Positions 36,171 through 47,354 of a stretch of 64,000 nucleotides of DNA are shown here, one piece after another. A program made the translations under genes and the position numbers. The notes under the pieces are model-generated. The model saw only the letters and a list, made by a program, of their open reading frames with translations, was not told the DNA's origin and did not search any database. Numbering within the stretch: the stretch's first letter is position 1; each line of letters begins with the position of its first letter. This DNA is from Rotaria socialis (taxonomy: Eukaryota; Rotifera; Eurotatoria; Philodinida; Philodinidae), in the NCBI GenBank assembly GCA_905331475.1, contig CAJNYU010003162.1:330204-394203 (forward strand), in the 5' to 3' direction.

Positions 36171-38087
36171 CTACTCTCTAAAAAAGAAAGTATTCTCGGA
36201 AACTCAAAATAGGTTTCCGATAGTAACAAAATCGGAAATCCTTAAACGGTTTCCGAGACCTCGTAAACCGAAAAACCAAATAAAAATTTCCTTCGGATAC
36301 CAATGTCGGAAACGGATTAAAGGTTTCCGAGATTTCATTCGTCTCGTTCTGCATCCAGAATCACCAGATCGCTATAGCCCGGATCGATCGTTACACGCAC
36401 CGGAAGCTGCAGAAACCAACAGAAAAAACGCCTGCAGATTACCGTACCCTGTATGGAAACACACGACATCGCTGGAACATGGTAGCAGTATCCCACCCGT
36501 AAACTTTTCCAAGTTTTTCCTCATGATTTCCGGTGCATCTTGCCGAAGAACACAGCAAGTTGGTCGGAACTGATCAGAAAAAATCTAGAGAGCTTGCGCC
36601 GGGACACTGCTACCATGTTACAATGATATCATCTGTTTTCTGACAGGACACAGTGGCTTTCAGGCATCTTTCCTGTCAGTATCTCCAGGATCTGGTGGAT
36701 AGAACGATCGACATAGGATGTTGGATCTAAAAAGAAATAACATATTTCATCGGCTTTTAACTTTCAAAAATCGAACTCACCATTAACATTTGCTCATCTA
36801 ACAATTGATCTAAGCTGAAAGAAAACAAACAAGCAGCCATCGCCACTTCGACTCACTTAACCCACGACTGCACAACGCAGACGCATTTTCTGTAGATACG
36901 GATATCGATAGAACTGTCCTATTAATTCTGTCCCTGAATAGCGATGCAAATTTCTCTCGAATTCTAAATCTAAAAGAAAGTAAACCATCAATGCGCACAT
37001 CATCTTCACTTATTACACTTATCTGCCGCAAACAATACTACCAGATTATGAAATGATAATATATACTCAGTCAATCTATACACGAATCCGAGAAAAACAT
37101 TTCAATATAAGGATAAAAAAATCTCATTTCCGATCAGTTCAATTTCTGACCGATGGAAGCTTGAATCAAAAAAGTGATGACGGATTCCGATTCCTGGGCC
37201 TCGATAACCTATTTCAAACTTTCATCAAAGTTGAGAACGGAGTTGAAATAAAATGTCTAACTTTGTAGTCTGTGTAATTTGGATCTTCCGAGGTTGATCG
37301 CAGAAAATGCCCTTCTGAGATATTTTGAACTTGAATCATGTTCTATTTCTGAAATATTGAACATTTTTAGAACTATGAAAACCTTTTACAAATTTTAAAA
37401 ACTCGGAAACCGATTTTGGTTTTCCAGAATACTTTTTGGACATTCAGTAGGCTTGGAAACCGAAAAGGTACTGGCGCATACCCATTCGGATACCAACTCA
37501 GTTTTTCTGGCCATATTAGTTTCCTAGAATACCCTAAGAGTTTCTGAGAGTATGGTTTGGTTTCCGACAGTAAGAAAAAGGTTTTGTAAAATACCTTAAG
37601 GGCATTGAAATCGGTATTGTAGGAAACCCTAGGGTTGCCGAGGTCTCGGAAACCGAAAAGGTATTTTTGAAAACGCCCCAGGTCGGGGACGTACGGCCGG
37701 AAAGCACAGGAAAGCGCTGGAAAGTGGAAGCAGTATTCCAGTTGGAAGTTACCGGATTTTCTTCCTGTAGATTCCGATCAACTTCCAGATGTAAAACACA
37801 GAAAACTGACCGGAAAACACAGGAAACTGACCGGAATCCACAGGAAAAAATCCGGTAACTTCCAACTGGAATACTGCTTCCAGTTTCCAGCGCTTTCCCG
37901 TGCTTTCCGGCCAGATACGGTGATTTTTCCGCATCTTTCCGGCCGGTTCCTACAGTATCCGTCCTCCGGAATCATTGACCTGGGGCTTCGAATCTTCACA
38001 AACCCTCTCGGAAACCCTTTCAGTTTTCCGAGAGAATTTCCGAACCGATTTGGGTTTTCTAGGAAACGTTTCTTTTTTAGAGAGTAG
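36171..38087. mobile_element. GGAAACC-rich TIR element (inner, 1.9 kb), member A
   Basis: It starts CTACTCTCTAAAAAAGAAAG and ends with the inverse (TTTCTTTTTTAGAGAGTAG). Next to both ends are dense GGTTTCCGAG / CTCGGAAACC subterminal repeats. The interior is more GC-rich than the neighbourhood and holds two long inverted pairs (about 36476-36621 and 37695-37912). One internal stretch (CCTCGATAACCTATT at about 37199) recurs in the element at 43902-44996, so the two are relatives. No intact transposase was found. The small frames inside are not convincing genes. Confidence 0.7.
37695..37912. repeat. Long hairpin inside element A
   Basis: Arms 37695-37762 and about 37846-37912 are nearly perfect reverse complements (GGCCGGAAAGCACAGGAAAG against CTTTCCCGTGCTTTCCGGCC and onward through TTGGAAGTTACCGGATTTT). 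The loop of about 85 bp is made of GGAAACTGACC-type direct repeats. Confidence 0.85.
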
Positions 38088-40635
38088 TCATTCACCATTT
38101 TTTTATGCATACAGAACTGAATACAAGCAACATGATTGAACATACAAAACATAATTTTTCAAAATAATTTTTTTTTCTAAACTATTTCTCGACTATTGGT
38201 TATTGGAGAGAATGCTGATCTCGATCGATGATCAAGAGAGGACTACCCTAAATTGGTCTGATGAATATCGGACCAACTTAAAGCCGGTCAGATCCCAGTA
38301 TCTGAGTTATTCGGGACAGAATTAATTAATATTAAAATAAATTGAAACAATATCAAACATGCTTTCAGAATGCATCGTTCAAGATCTTATGAATTCTTAC
38401 TTAAGATCTGTAATAAGATCTAGGTAGAAGATAATCGTATTATCTTGTACCTAAATTTTCAAGAGCTGTTCACTTATATGTACCCAAGATCTTGGCCAAA
38501 ATCTTACTTACAAGATGCTTCACTTGGGTTTACACCCAAGAATAATGTGCTTCCGACAACATTGATGTTCACGTAAGGAATATCCATAAATATTAAGATT
38601 TTTTTAATATCTGTAATGGTAAATTTATGATAAATTTTCCGAATGATTTCATATCCATATCTATTAGCTCGATGTTTGCGATTTTGTCGTTGATTTCTTG
38701 TTAATGGTTTATGATTTATATATTGTTGATTTTGATCGTTCATTGTATCTTGTTGAATTCCATCATCAGACATATTTTCAATTTCATTTGAACGTTCATC
38801 TCGTACATGACCCCCTTCTCTATCATTATAATTCATTGTTTCTTCATCTAAAATATTTATGGTATCATTTTCTAATGATGCTTCTGATGGGTAACATTTC
38901 TGATGCAAATGCTGTTGTAAATTATTGCGTGATAAAATTGTTCTTGACAAACATGGCATTAATGTTGTTGTTCTTCATGATGTTCTTTTTCACAGGTAAA
39001 GTTCGTAAATCGGACCTTCCTCTTTTCACGAAGTAATGAATCACAGAAACCACTCTTCTGAGTGTTGTTCCTCTCATAATTAAATGATTTAAAATGTGTT
39101 GGTTGATAATTTGCATCTTCTGATAACACCGGTAAAATAATATGATTATATAATTCAGCCTGATATGGCATATGTCCCAGTTGAGTATTCTTTGATAGTG
39201 TTTGTTGACAATTAGTTGCGCTAAATTGAAGATTTGAAGGTTGAACGAATGGAGCTGTTACTAATTCGCGGCGGTTCTTATCAATCAGAGTAATATGCTG
39301 TTGTCATGAATCAATAATAACATTATTTTGTATAATCCAGTCGTTTCAAGTAATAGATCAGTAATAAGATTCGTTGCAACATCCGCTATAATTAAAGTTT
39401 TATGTCCTTGTATTTTAACTTCAAGTTGAATTTCACCAATAATATTAATAGACTTACAATTAGCTGATTTGTGTAATTTCTTCTTGTAAACGAAGCCCGT
39501 GTGATAAATCTTTTTTTGAGAATTGTTGATTAATAATGGTGACTGCAGATCCAGTATCGACAATGGCTTGATGTTGTTTATTGTTTACTTGAACGTTTAT
39601 ATAAATAGGAGTTCGTAACGTTGATGATGCATAAGTAGTTGTTGATATTGAATTTGCAAAATATGGCACATACGGTGCTGTTGCTTGAGGTTCTGGAACA
39701 TTTTCATCTTGTAGTTTTTGTTCATCTTTCGCAATTTTAAAAAATGTTTGTGTTGTTCTAGCTGATTCAGATAATGACTTCATTTGTCGTTTAATTTGAA
39801 TTTTTAATGAATTTTTAATGCCATTTTCTAACCATGATATTATCATTCTTTGTGACATAGATGCATCATATTTATAAAAAAGTTTAATAATAGCATCATA
39901 ATAAGATGTAACTGTTTCATCTGGTTTCTGTTTACGTTCTTTTAATCGCTCGAATGTTTTTGATGATGAATCAGACGTTGTAAATCTTTCTAATAATGCC
40001 GATTTTAATTGTTTCCATTGAATTAATCACAAGTTATCGTCGTACCAACGCTTTGCTTCACCATCTAATTTTTCCATACACATACAATATAAAATATTAT
40101 CATTTGCATCGATCATTTTCCCAATTCTGTCGATTTTATTGATAAACGGTAAAATTCTATATTCTTCGCCACCATTGAATTTCTCTGGATTTAATCAAAA
40201 CATTCACGATAACATATTATTATTGTTGAATCTTGCATGTTGTTGATAATTTAATAATTTATCTTCTTTTTTTCTGTGGCAGATAATTCAAAGTGAATTT
40301 CCTTTAATTAATTTCCAAGCTTAATTTTTTTCAGGTCACTCCTAATTAGGAGTGTCCTCTGGTAAGATTTTTATTATTGATAATAATAAAAATAATCGGT
40401 CACGGCACCAAATATTAGGGATTTAGTTTTTCTCCCTTCTTGTTTATTGGAAACCGAAAGCTAACTACAAAACAAACAACATATTGTATACACACACATA
40501 TATATCTCTCGCTCCTCCGTTGAGAAGACAACATATATATATTTATACATTTATATATATATCACGATAGATGTGGTGGGCGAATAGAAAAGAAATGACA
40601 TACTAACATGTGAGGGTAAGTCAAGAGGAAAAGGG

Positions 40636-40775
40636 TAGACTTGAAGTAGAAAACTACAATAAAGTACTTCAAAGTACTCAAAGTAGCTCAAAGTACTTTT
40701 AATTTACGTCAAAGTAGCTAAAATTACATCAAAGTACTTAAAATTACGGGAAAGTACTTTAAAAGTATCCTCAAA
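40636..40775. repeat. Degenerate short repeats built on CAAAGTACTT
   Basis: About eight copies of an AAGTA(C/G)(T/C)T word, the later ones spaced about 20 bp apart with AAAATTAC between them. They sit directly next to the 5' LTR of the retrotransposon fossil. No function is evident. Confidence 0.65.
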
Positions 40776-40899
40776 GATCTGGATATACATAAAACAAAAT
40801 TAAATAACGCAGGAAAAATATGAACGATTAGTTTATTTAATTTTAACAAGAGTAATGAATAGTAAAGCAGAAAAAATGAGACCAGTAAGTTTACTAATT

Positions 40900-43775
40900 A
40901 TGATCAGATGTCTGTTACATGACACGAGATAAACGATCACTTGATAATTTCATTATCTGGTTCGATTGCAACCAGCAGGCCGATTGTTTGTGAAGATACT
41001 TAATATTGTTATTTATTTTGACCTTGAAATATGATTGTCTTAGTGCTGGATTAATATTGTCAACTATTCTTATTCCATTAAAATCGGATTTTGCTGAATT
41101 TAATATACTTCCATCATCACCACTAACATCGTCGTTTTGAGGATCAAATGGAATTTCATCAATAAGTTGGTTCGGTGCATAATTTACTGCAACATCGTTA
41201 TCATCATTCTCTTCATCCAATCCAAACTCTTCACTGGTGTTATTTTCTGTTCGGAAAGAATAATTAATCATTCTTGAATTTTTATTTAACACGTTGAAGA
41301 TATAATTACTAAGATCATTTAAACAATTTATTTTATGCTCATTTAATTTATCTAATATTTTTGAGTGTTTAACAAGACGTAATGCTTGATCATATGCATT
41401 TGATATTAATTTTTGAATATCTAAGGTATCAATATCATCTAATTGATGTGATGATGGTAATGAAGATTCGTGTTTGCGTTTGTGATGTATGGGAAATGAT
41501 AGATCATTTTCTAATTGATTATGTCTAAATTGATTTAATATTGATAGTTTTATGAACGTCGCATAAAATCTTTCATGGTAAAGTTGACGATCGTAGAGAA
41601 CGTACTGTTAAATGATCTTGCATCTCTAAATAATGACTCGCATGGCTGCGAACTGAATAAATGTATATTAATTAATACTTGTTTGGGTAAATGTTGTTGT
41701 TTCACTGATAGTACTAAATACAGTAAATTGTGTGCGTTCAATTCAACAGAGATATAGGCAGGTCTAGTAATAAACTATTTGTTAATTTTATTTTTTCTTT
41801 CGCTTGTTGTTTGGCTGGTTTTCGATGACTTCAAAGTTGATGCTTTTTCTAAGTAAGACCATCAAATGCGATACACAAATACTACACACCATGCTGATTA
41901 AATATACAAATACATAGAAAGTGTTAAAAATTAATAAGTTCGACCTTTTTCGTTTCTAATGTTAAAAATGGACTTACGTTCATGAATCGTTGTTGATTTA
42001 TCAATGTATGCTTTTACTATCATTAAGAAGATTTATTACACCGTCTGATATTAACTTAATACACGAATTATAATTTTGGCGATCTTTAGGATTAATATCG
42101 CTTTTCTTCAAACCATGATCTAATTTTGTATAACTATTATTATTGATTAGTTGTTCTATATGTGGCATACTAATTTTAACATTCCCAATATATAAATCCG
42201 TTGTTGGTGATAGCAATCGATTACGCCATTTGGTAACTATGTGTACCGGATCTCGAAAAAACAAGAAAAGTTGACTTTTACTAAGAAAAAATCAAGTCCA
42301 GTCATTCGGTATATCTATTTTAAATGCATGTTGATGCTTGCTAATTTGAAATTGGGTAACGACGCGAAGAAATTACTTGCAAGATGCATGGCACTTACGT
42401 ATTTGTTATCTGCACCTATTTACAATTGAGATACATTTTAGAGGAAAATATGATGAAAAAAGTTTACCTGTAGAAAATCCGATAATACGAACATCTTTAT
42501 CTAAACAACGTTCAAAAAAATATATCCATAGGCGTAAAATATCCAAAGCTGTAAATTTGTTGTCAACGCCGTAAGCAGAGAGTAAAATTGGTTTCGGAAA
42601 ATTTGTTGGATCATCTTCTGTTGATATACTTTGAAACATATGTATATTTAATAATGGTGCTGTTTCATTGGTATTATAAATTGTTTTAAAGTCATCAAAT
42701 GTATCAGCATCATAATGTTTCATCAACGAAATACCATCAATAGTTGGTGTTGTAAATCCAATGAATGAGTTTGTCGACGAATCGTATTCAACTTTAGGAA
42801 TAACACCAGTAGTACCTTCAGAACAAAATCCAAAACCTGATTGAAATTGTTGAAGTGAGTTAAATCTGAATTCTGCTTCAGTTAAAGTCATATCAGATTT
42901 ATTTATTAAATCTAAAACTGTTGGCAGAACTGGTATACTACCACTCATATTTAAACGAACAAATTCATAACGTTGTTTACCACCAAGAACATATACGCAT
43001 ATGGCAAATTTTTTAATAGATTCACTGTATCTATAATGATTTGAAGATGGTGCAAGGTTGAATACCAAATTATCGATAAACATTGTCAAAAATCTATTTG
43101 ATTTGTTGTTATCGTCCGAGTCATTTTGTTGATACCATTTAATTAAAGATTTAAAAGATGGGTGTTTGTCAATGAATTCATTTGATATATATTTATGTTG
43201 AATTTCATTGTTTTCCTTCAATGCTAATTCTTCTTTTAATTTTTGTTGTAATAATTTTATTAAGTATGATAAACCATTTGAATACCGGGCTTAACAAAAT
43301 ATTCTCCAGTTTTGAATTTGAAACAAGATTCAGCTTTTAATGTATCTGATTCTTCAGATTCGATCAGAAAAGATGCAAACAAATCTGGTGTATTTAACAA
43401 TTTTCTTGCGGAATTAATTAGTTATATTCGTAAAATATTCACTACTGAATCACCAGCTAATATTTTAACAATAGTGTTATGTCAAGACATATCTGTCCTG
43501 CCATAAGTATGTTCTCTCTTCTTCTCTCGGTTTCATTCTATCACGTTTACAACCATTCTATTCTTCTTCTCGTATATATTCTATTTAAGTGAGTGTTAAT
43601 GTTTAAAGAAGGGGGATTATTTCTGGTGAAAATATAATAATACGAAGAAGGCGAAATAAGGAAGAAGATTGTAACAAATAGAAAAAAAATCATCATTCAC
43701 GTGTAAATATATCATTTGGTAAAACTGAAATATCAATTAATGAATTATCTTTGTCTAAGTCGAAATTCATTTCGT
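40900..43775 (-). mobile_element. Broken transposase-like gene of unrecognised family
   Basis: Protein-like sequence continues along the - strand: an N-terminal part with a helical LLQQKLKEELALKE stretch, then RYSESIKKFAICVYVLGGKQ, the word GFSTGKL, DPVHIVTKWRNRLL, SSQPCESLFRDARSFNSTF with NFTMKDFMRR, and a C-terminal HKQSACWLQ...KLSSDRLSRVM. The order and style resemble large transposase-derived proteins found in many copies in invertebrate genomes. The SIKKFA region recalls P-element/THAP9-type proteins, but I cannot assign it firmly. It is cut into several frames and carries a 202-bp solo LTR, so it is dead. Terminal repeats were not identified; the ends given are those of the coding remains. 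Confidence 0.55.
43475..43676. mobile_element. Solo LTR (202 bp) with 5-bp target duplication
   Basis: TGTTATGTCA at the left and GATTGTAACA at the right, flanked by AATAG on both sides (43470-43474, 43677-43681). It is about 96% identical to 14366-14567. It interrupts the N-terminal part of the transposase-like gene. No internal retroelement sequence remains, so it is a solo LTR. The precise target duplication and low divergence suggest a rather young insertion. Confidence 0.88.
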
Positions 43776-43901
43776 ACAATAAATTTTATGTGAATACCTA
43801 AAAAAATCATGTTCATGTACTTGGAAACAGCAGGTTTAAGATATAAGTACATTACCAGCAAAGATTAAGTAATGCTTGTAAATTTCTTTCGTTCAATTAT
43901 T

Positions 43902-44996
43902 CCCAGGACGATGATTCCGGGGTCGGGATCCCGCAGGAAACAAAAGGAAACGGTCTATTTTCCGGCTAATTCCACTAAAATACAGAGTGTTTCCCTCCGA
44001 AACCGCCCGGAAAATGGAAGCAGGATTCCGGGCCGGAAATCATTGTACCGGATCCATAACTTTCCAACAAAATTCACTTGGCCGGATCCACCCGGAAACT
44101 ACCACATACGCAATGAACTCCTTCAGGAAACTATCATATCCGCGACGGACTATTTAACGAAACTTTCTGTATCCGGTCTGACACCGCCAAGAACTACAGC
44201 ATGCCTACGCGGTATCACACCCAGGAGGAAGATTACCATGATCGTAAACGGTCGTTAACACTATATTCACTACCCCGGGTCGATCAATCCCACAATAGGA
44301 TCTGATTGGAAGCAGAGTTGCCACCCGACGATCGAAATCCAATGCAATCTTACAGAAGAAAACCGACTGATAACAACCATCATTCAACTGCTGGATGCCA
44401 GGGCGCAATCGATGATGCCGGATTCGCACTCGTCGACCTCGATAACCTATTACAAACTTACCTAAGAATTTAGCTGGGAGTTGAGATAAAAAATCTACCT
44501 TTTCAAATTTTGAATTTCTGTTTGCAGCAGTTTCTGACCAGCTCGATATGCTCGTAGGGATATAACGTAGTGAGTGACTGGTGTGATTTGGTCAAAGGTC
44601 AATAACATTAGAGTGTAGCGCAACTATTTGTTGGTATCGGTATGTGTCCGAATTGTTTGAGGTGGCAGATGGGTTTGGAATATGATTGAGGAAGCGGTTT
44701 GGATACCGATACAGTTGACATAGATGTCTTTCCGGTTTTGGAATTCTCGGGAAATATGTTGGAAACGTCGGAGATATTCGTATGGAAAGCAGCGTAAAAA
44801 TTCCGTCGAAGATCCACTCGTTTCCAGCTGTTTCCGTTCCTACGACGTGTATGTGGATCACAAAAGGAACCGCCCGGATTTTTTCCTGAATTTTTCGCGG
44901 TGTTTCCGTTGGGATATGAGTGGAAATATGGTAGGAAAATCCGTTCCGGAATACCACAGAACCGGCCGTTTCTGGGACCGGAATGTTCGATCTGGG
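43902..44996. mobile_element. GGAAACC/CCGG-rich TIR element, member B (1.1 kb)
   Basis: The ends CCCAGGACGATGATTCCGG and, inverted, CCCAGATCGAACATTCCGG form short imperfect TIRs. The interior shares with element A the CCTCGATAACCTATTNCAAAC stretch (about 44438), GAAACCG/TTCCGG words and a raised GC content. Frames inside (for example 44592-44957 and 44724-45032) are open on both strands and look like by-products of this composition, not genes. Confidence 0.6.
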
Positions 44997-45194
44997 TTGT
45001 TAAACAATTCGTTAGTAAGTATATTCAGATAAAGATAGAATTAGTACGACTGTTACTTGGAAATTAATCTGAAACGGATAATAAGAATATTTGGTATCGT
45101 AAAAACATTACCAACAAACTATTGAATAATTCAAAAGAAAAGTTTGATAAGATGAGCAGTTATTTTATGCGTGTTTCTATATGTTTAACCAGCA

Positions 45195-45427
45195 GTGTCA
45201 CATATCCAAAATTTTGGAGATGCCACCACATCTCCCGCGGGAGATGCCGCATCTCGCGCGAGAGATGTGGGTGTGGATGTGGGGGATGCGCATCTCTAAA
45301 GGAGATCTTACATCTCCAGTGGTGAATGACCGGATCTCCCGACTGTGGGTGTCACGTCTCCAGCGGGAGACGCGGCATCTCCTGTGGGAGATGTGGTGGT
45401 ATCTCCAAAATTTTGGATATGTGACAC
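45195..45427. mobile_element. 233-bp foldback element (whole-length hairpin)
   Basis: It begins GTGTCACATATCCAAAATTT and ends with the inverse. The first ~65 bp (through GGAGATGCCACCACATCTCC and CGCGGGAGATGCCGC) pair with the last ~65 bp. The centre is also built of GGAGAT / ATCTCC words, so nearly the whole element can fold on itself. It is GC-rich against an AT-rich background. No coding capacity and no clear target duplication. Confidence 0.85.
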
Positions 45428-46179
45428 CACTCCAAATGCATCATTTCTTGTAAGATGATAAATAAGAAAAAAAGTGAAGAGATGGTTTTGTATGTAAAGA
45501 AAAAAATAGAATAGGTAAATAATAATTGTGAACCAAATAGATTTACATGAAAAGAAAATTTCATCGGTTTAAATAGAAAAACGAAAGGTAATATTATGAA
45601 TAAATAACAAAAGAGTCATCTCGAATCATGTTTATAGCAACGAATTAAACGTTTACAATCACATTTAGGAAATATTCTTGACCAAAATACAGTTCATATA
45701 ACATAATAATAACAAGCTCATAGAAAGATTAATATATTCCATATAAAATAAAAACAATGTCTTGTTTAATGCATATGATAGTGTATATATGTATAGACAA
45801 TATGCTGATGTCGATATCGATATTGATTTTATACAATCTTTCACATTAAAAGAAATATTTTTATTTGTTTAAATTTAATAAGATTAATTGCAGTAATTTA
45901 TGGTTTTGAAACATTTCTCGTAGTGTCATTTTTTGTGATTCTTTTTGTTTTGTATCATGTACATATGAAATGAAATAAAACTATATATGAACTACTAAAG
46001 AGTTCTTTGACAAAATGCATCTTTCTAAGTAGACATTAAATAGAGCCGATAGGTTGTCGACTACGCGTCATTTTTGCTTCAGCACGAATATTTCTTGTAG
46101 AGTCGAAGGCTGAAAAAAAGCTCCTCTTTTTTCATTCAAAATCCTGTTTCTTGAAACTAATTATCCTCTTTTTTCCCAA
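45428..46179. other. Intergenic, no gene seen
   Basis: AT-rich spacer between the foldback element and the KH-domain pseudogene. No feature was recognised. Confidence 0.45.
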
Positions 46180-46485
46180 AATGCTTCGTGGAATGCCAGG
46201 GTAATAATCATATGAATTATCCACAAAACAATGACCCAATGCCAACAACTACTCAAGTCAGTATTTCAGACACTATCTGTTTGTTTAATTGACCCACGTC
46301 GTACTAGCATAACACAAATTGGACCACAATCGAGTTGTGTTATTAAATTTAATGATCAATTACCAAGTAATGATCGTATAGTGAGTATAATTGGTATGCC
46401 AAATAATATTACTCAAGCACAATATTTAATGCAAACAGCTGTTAAACAATCTCAACAATGGACTAATTCGACTGTAGCATCATAA
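46180..46485 (+). pseudogene. KH-domain gene fragment, hnRNP K/PCBP-like
   Basis: The end of this stretch reads like the third KH domain of hnRNP K/PCBP proteins, single-strand RNA/DNA binders: TSITQIGPQSS, then DRIVSIIGMPNNITQAQYLM. The start of the same domain (MPTTTQVSISDT, like hnRNP K TTTQVTIPKD) lies just upstream in another frame, and a further proline/asparagine-rich piece (RGMPG) is in a third. The GxxG loop region is lost at the frame change. The rest of the gene is absent upstream, so this is most simply a truncated, frameshifted copy. A last exon of a live gene with sequencing errors is a weaker alternative. Confidence 0.65.
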
Positions 46486-47354
46486 AACAAACTTTGTAGG
46501 AGTTTCGTTCTCTTAAAAATGTCTAGGAGAATGTGTATTAACTTGTTTCATAAATATAAATATACTTTCTAACTTTAATCTTTTTATTTTCACAATCTAT
46601 TTGAGATGAAGATTGATTTATCTAAATTACATCCACTCACCACGAAAGACTGCTAATTGAAAACCTTTATCATGTTGCGCGATACTGTTTCAGTAACGGT
46701 TTTACATTCCAATAATAACACATAATACAAAAGTGTCGATAGCAATCAATTACAATATAGGATCACATCGTCAAGCTTGACTTATCATTCTCAACACACA
46801 AGATTGATAACTATAACCAGCATTTGGCAGATGTTCGTTTATAGCCCCCGTCTATTTTGAATGAGTTTTCAAGATAAATTCTCTTCAGTATTATGTCAAA
46901 GTAGTTCAAGATCTTCAAAAATAATTATCATCATATCACCAAAATTTTTCCATGTACGCTATAACATTTCTTTTACTACATTCAAAATATTTTTGAGAAA
47001 TATAATATGAAATCATCTTCTGACACGTACATAATGCAATACGATTCACGTGTTATTGTTTGCTTTTAAAAAAGTAAATCAGTGAATATATTTGCGACAA
47101 TAATAAAACAGAAGATAGGAATGACTGTTAATAGAGAGAATAAAGTATACCCATATTTACCCTCGTGCGTGCGTACTTTAAAGACTTATATTCGTGACTG
47201 ATAAAAGAATGAAAAAGGTGAAGCTCGTCTTTATATCAGTCACATTCATCGAGAATTCATTTGTTCTTTTTTTTAATTCACTTAAGCATCTTACATTTAT
47301 GTCATTTTTTGTTTCTTCTCGTAGTGAATAAGAACGATATTCTCTACAGATAGT
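46486..47354. other. Intergenic, no gene seen
   Basis: AT-rich spacer before the P450. It ends with a pyrimidine-rich tract and an acceptor-like TTCTCTACAG at 47340-47349, five bases before the P450 start codon. Confidence 0.45.

Larger units (their letters stand above)
35943..38528. mobile_element. AAGATCTTG-rich TIR element (outer), inside the LTR fossil
   Basis: The left end CCCTAGTGAAACATCTTGTA and the right end, read inverted, CCCAAGTGAAGCATCTTGTA form TIRs of about 30 bp. Both arms (35943-36170 and 38088-38528) are crowded with CAAGATCTTG-like palindromes. Without the inner element (36171-38087) it is about 670 bp. Retroelement sequence lies on both sides. No transposase is encoded. 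The target duplication is unclear (2-3 bp at most). The superfamily is not recognised. Confidence 0.7.
35372..40628 (-). mobile_element. LTR retrotransposon fossil with gag and protease, no reverse transcriptase seen
   Basis: Two similar ~207-215-bp direct repeats mark the ends: 35372-35578 (3' LTR) and about 40413-40628 (5' LTR), both ending CCCTAATA on the - strand. A TGGTGCCGTGACC primer-binding-like site follows the 5' LTR at about 40396-40408. Inside, on the - strand, are a Gag-like region (about 39500-40250), a retropepsin with AIVDTGSAVTI (about 39280-39660) and a downstream frame with a Cys/His-rich start (about 38500-39170, continuing to about 35830). Family: Ty3/gypsy-like by the Gag and protease character. 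Reverse transcriptase, RNase H and integrase were not found, so it looks like a non-autonomous derivative. The copy is broken in several places and carries a 2.6-kb nested insertion. The LTRs are visibly diverged, so it is not recent. Confidence 0.75.

Noticed and set aside
44592-45032. Overlapping frames on both strands in element B
   Set aside because: Open on both strands because of GC-rich palindromic composition; no conserved motif.
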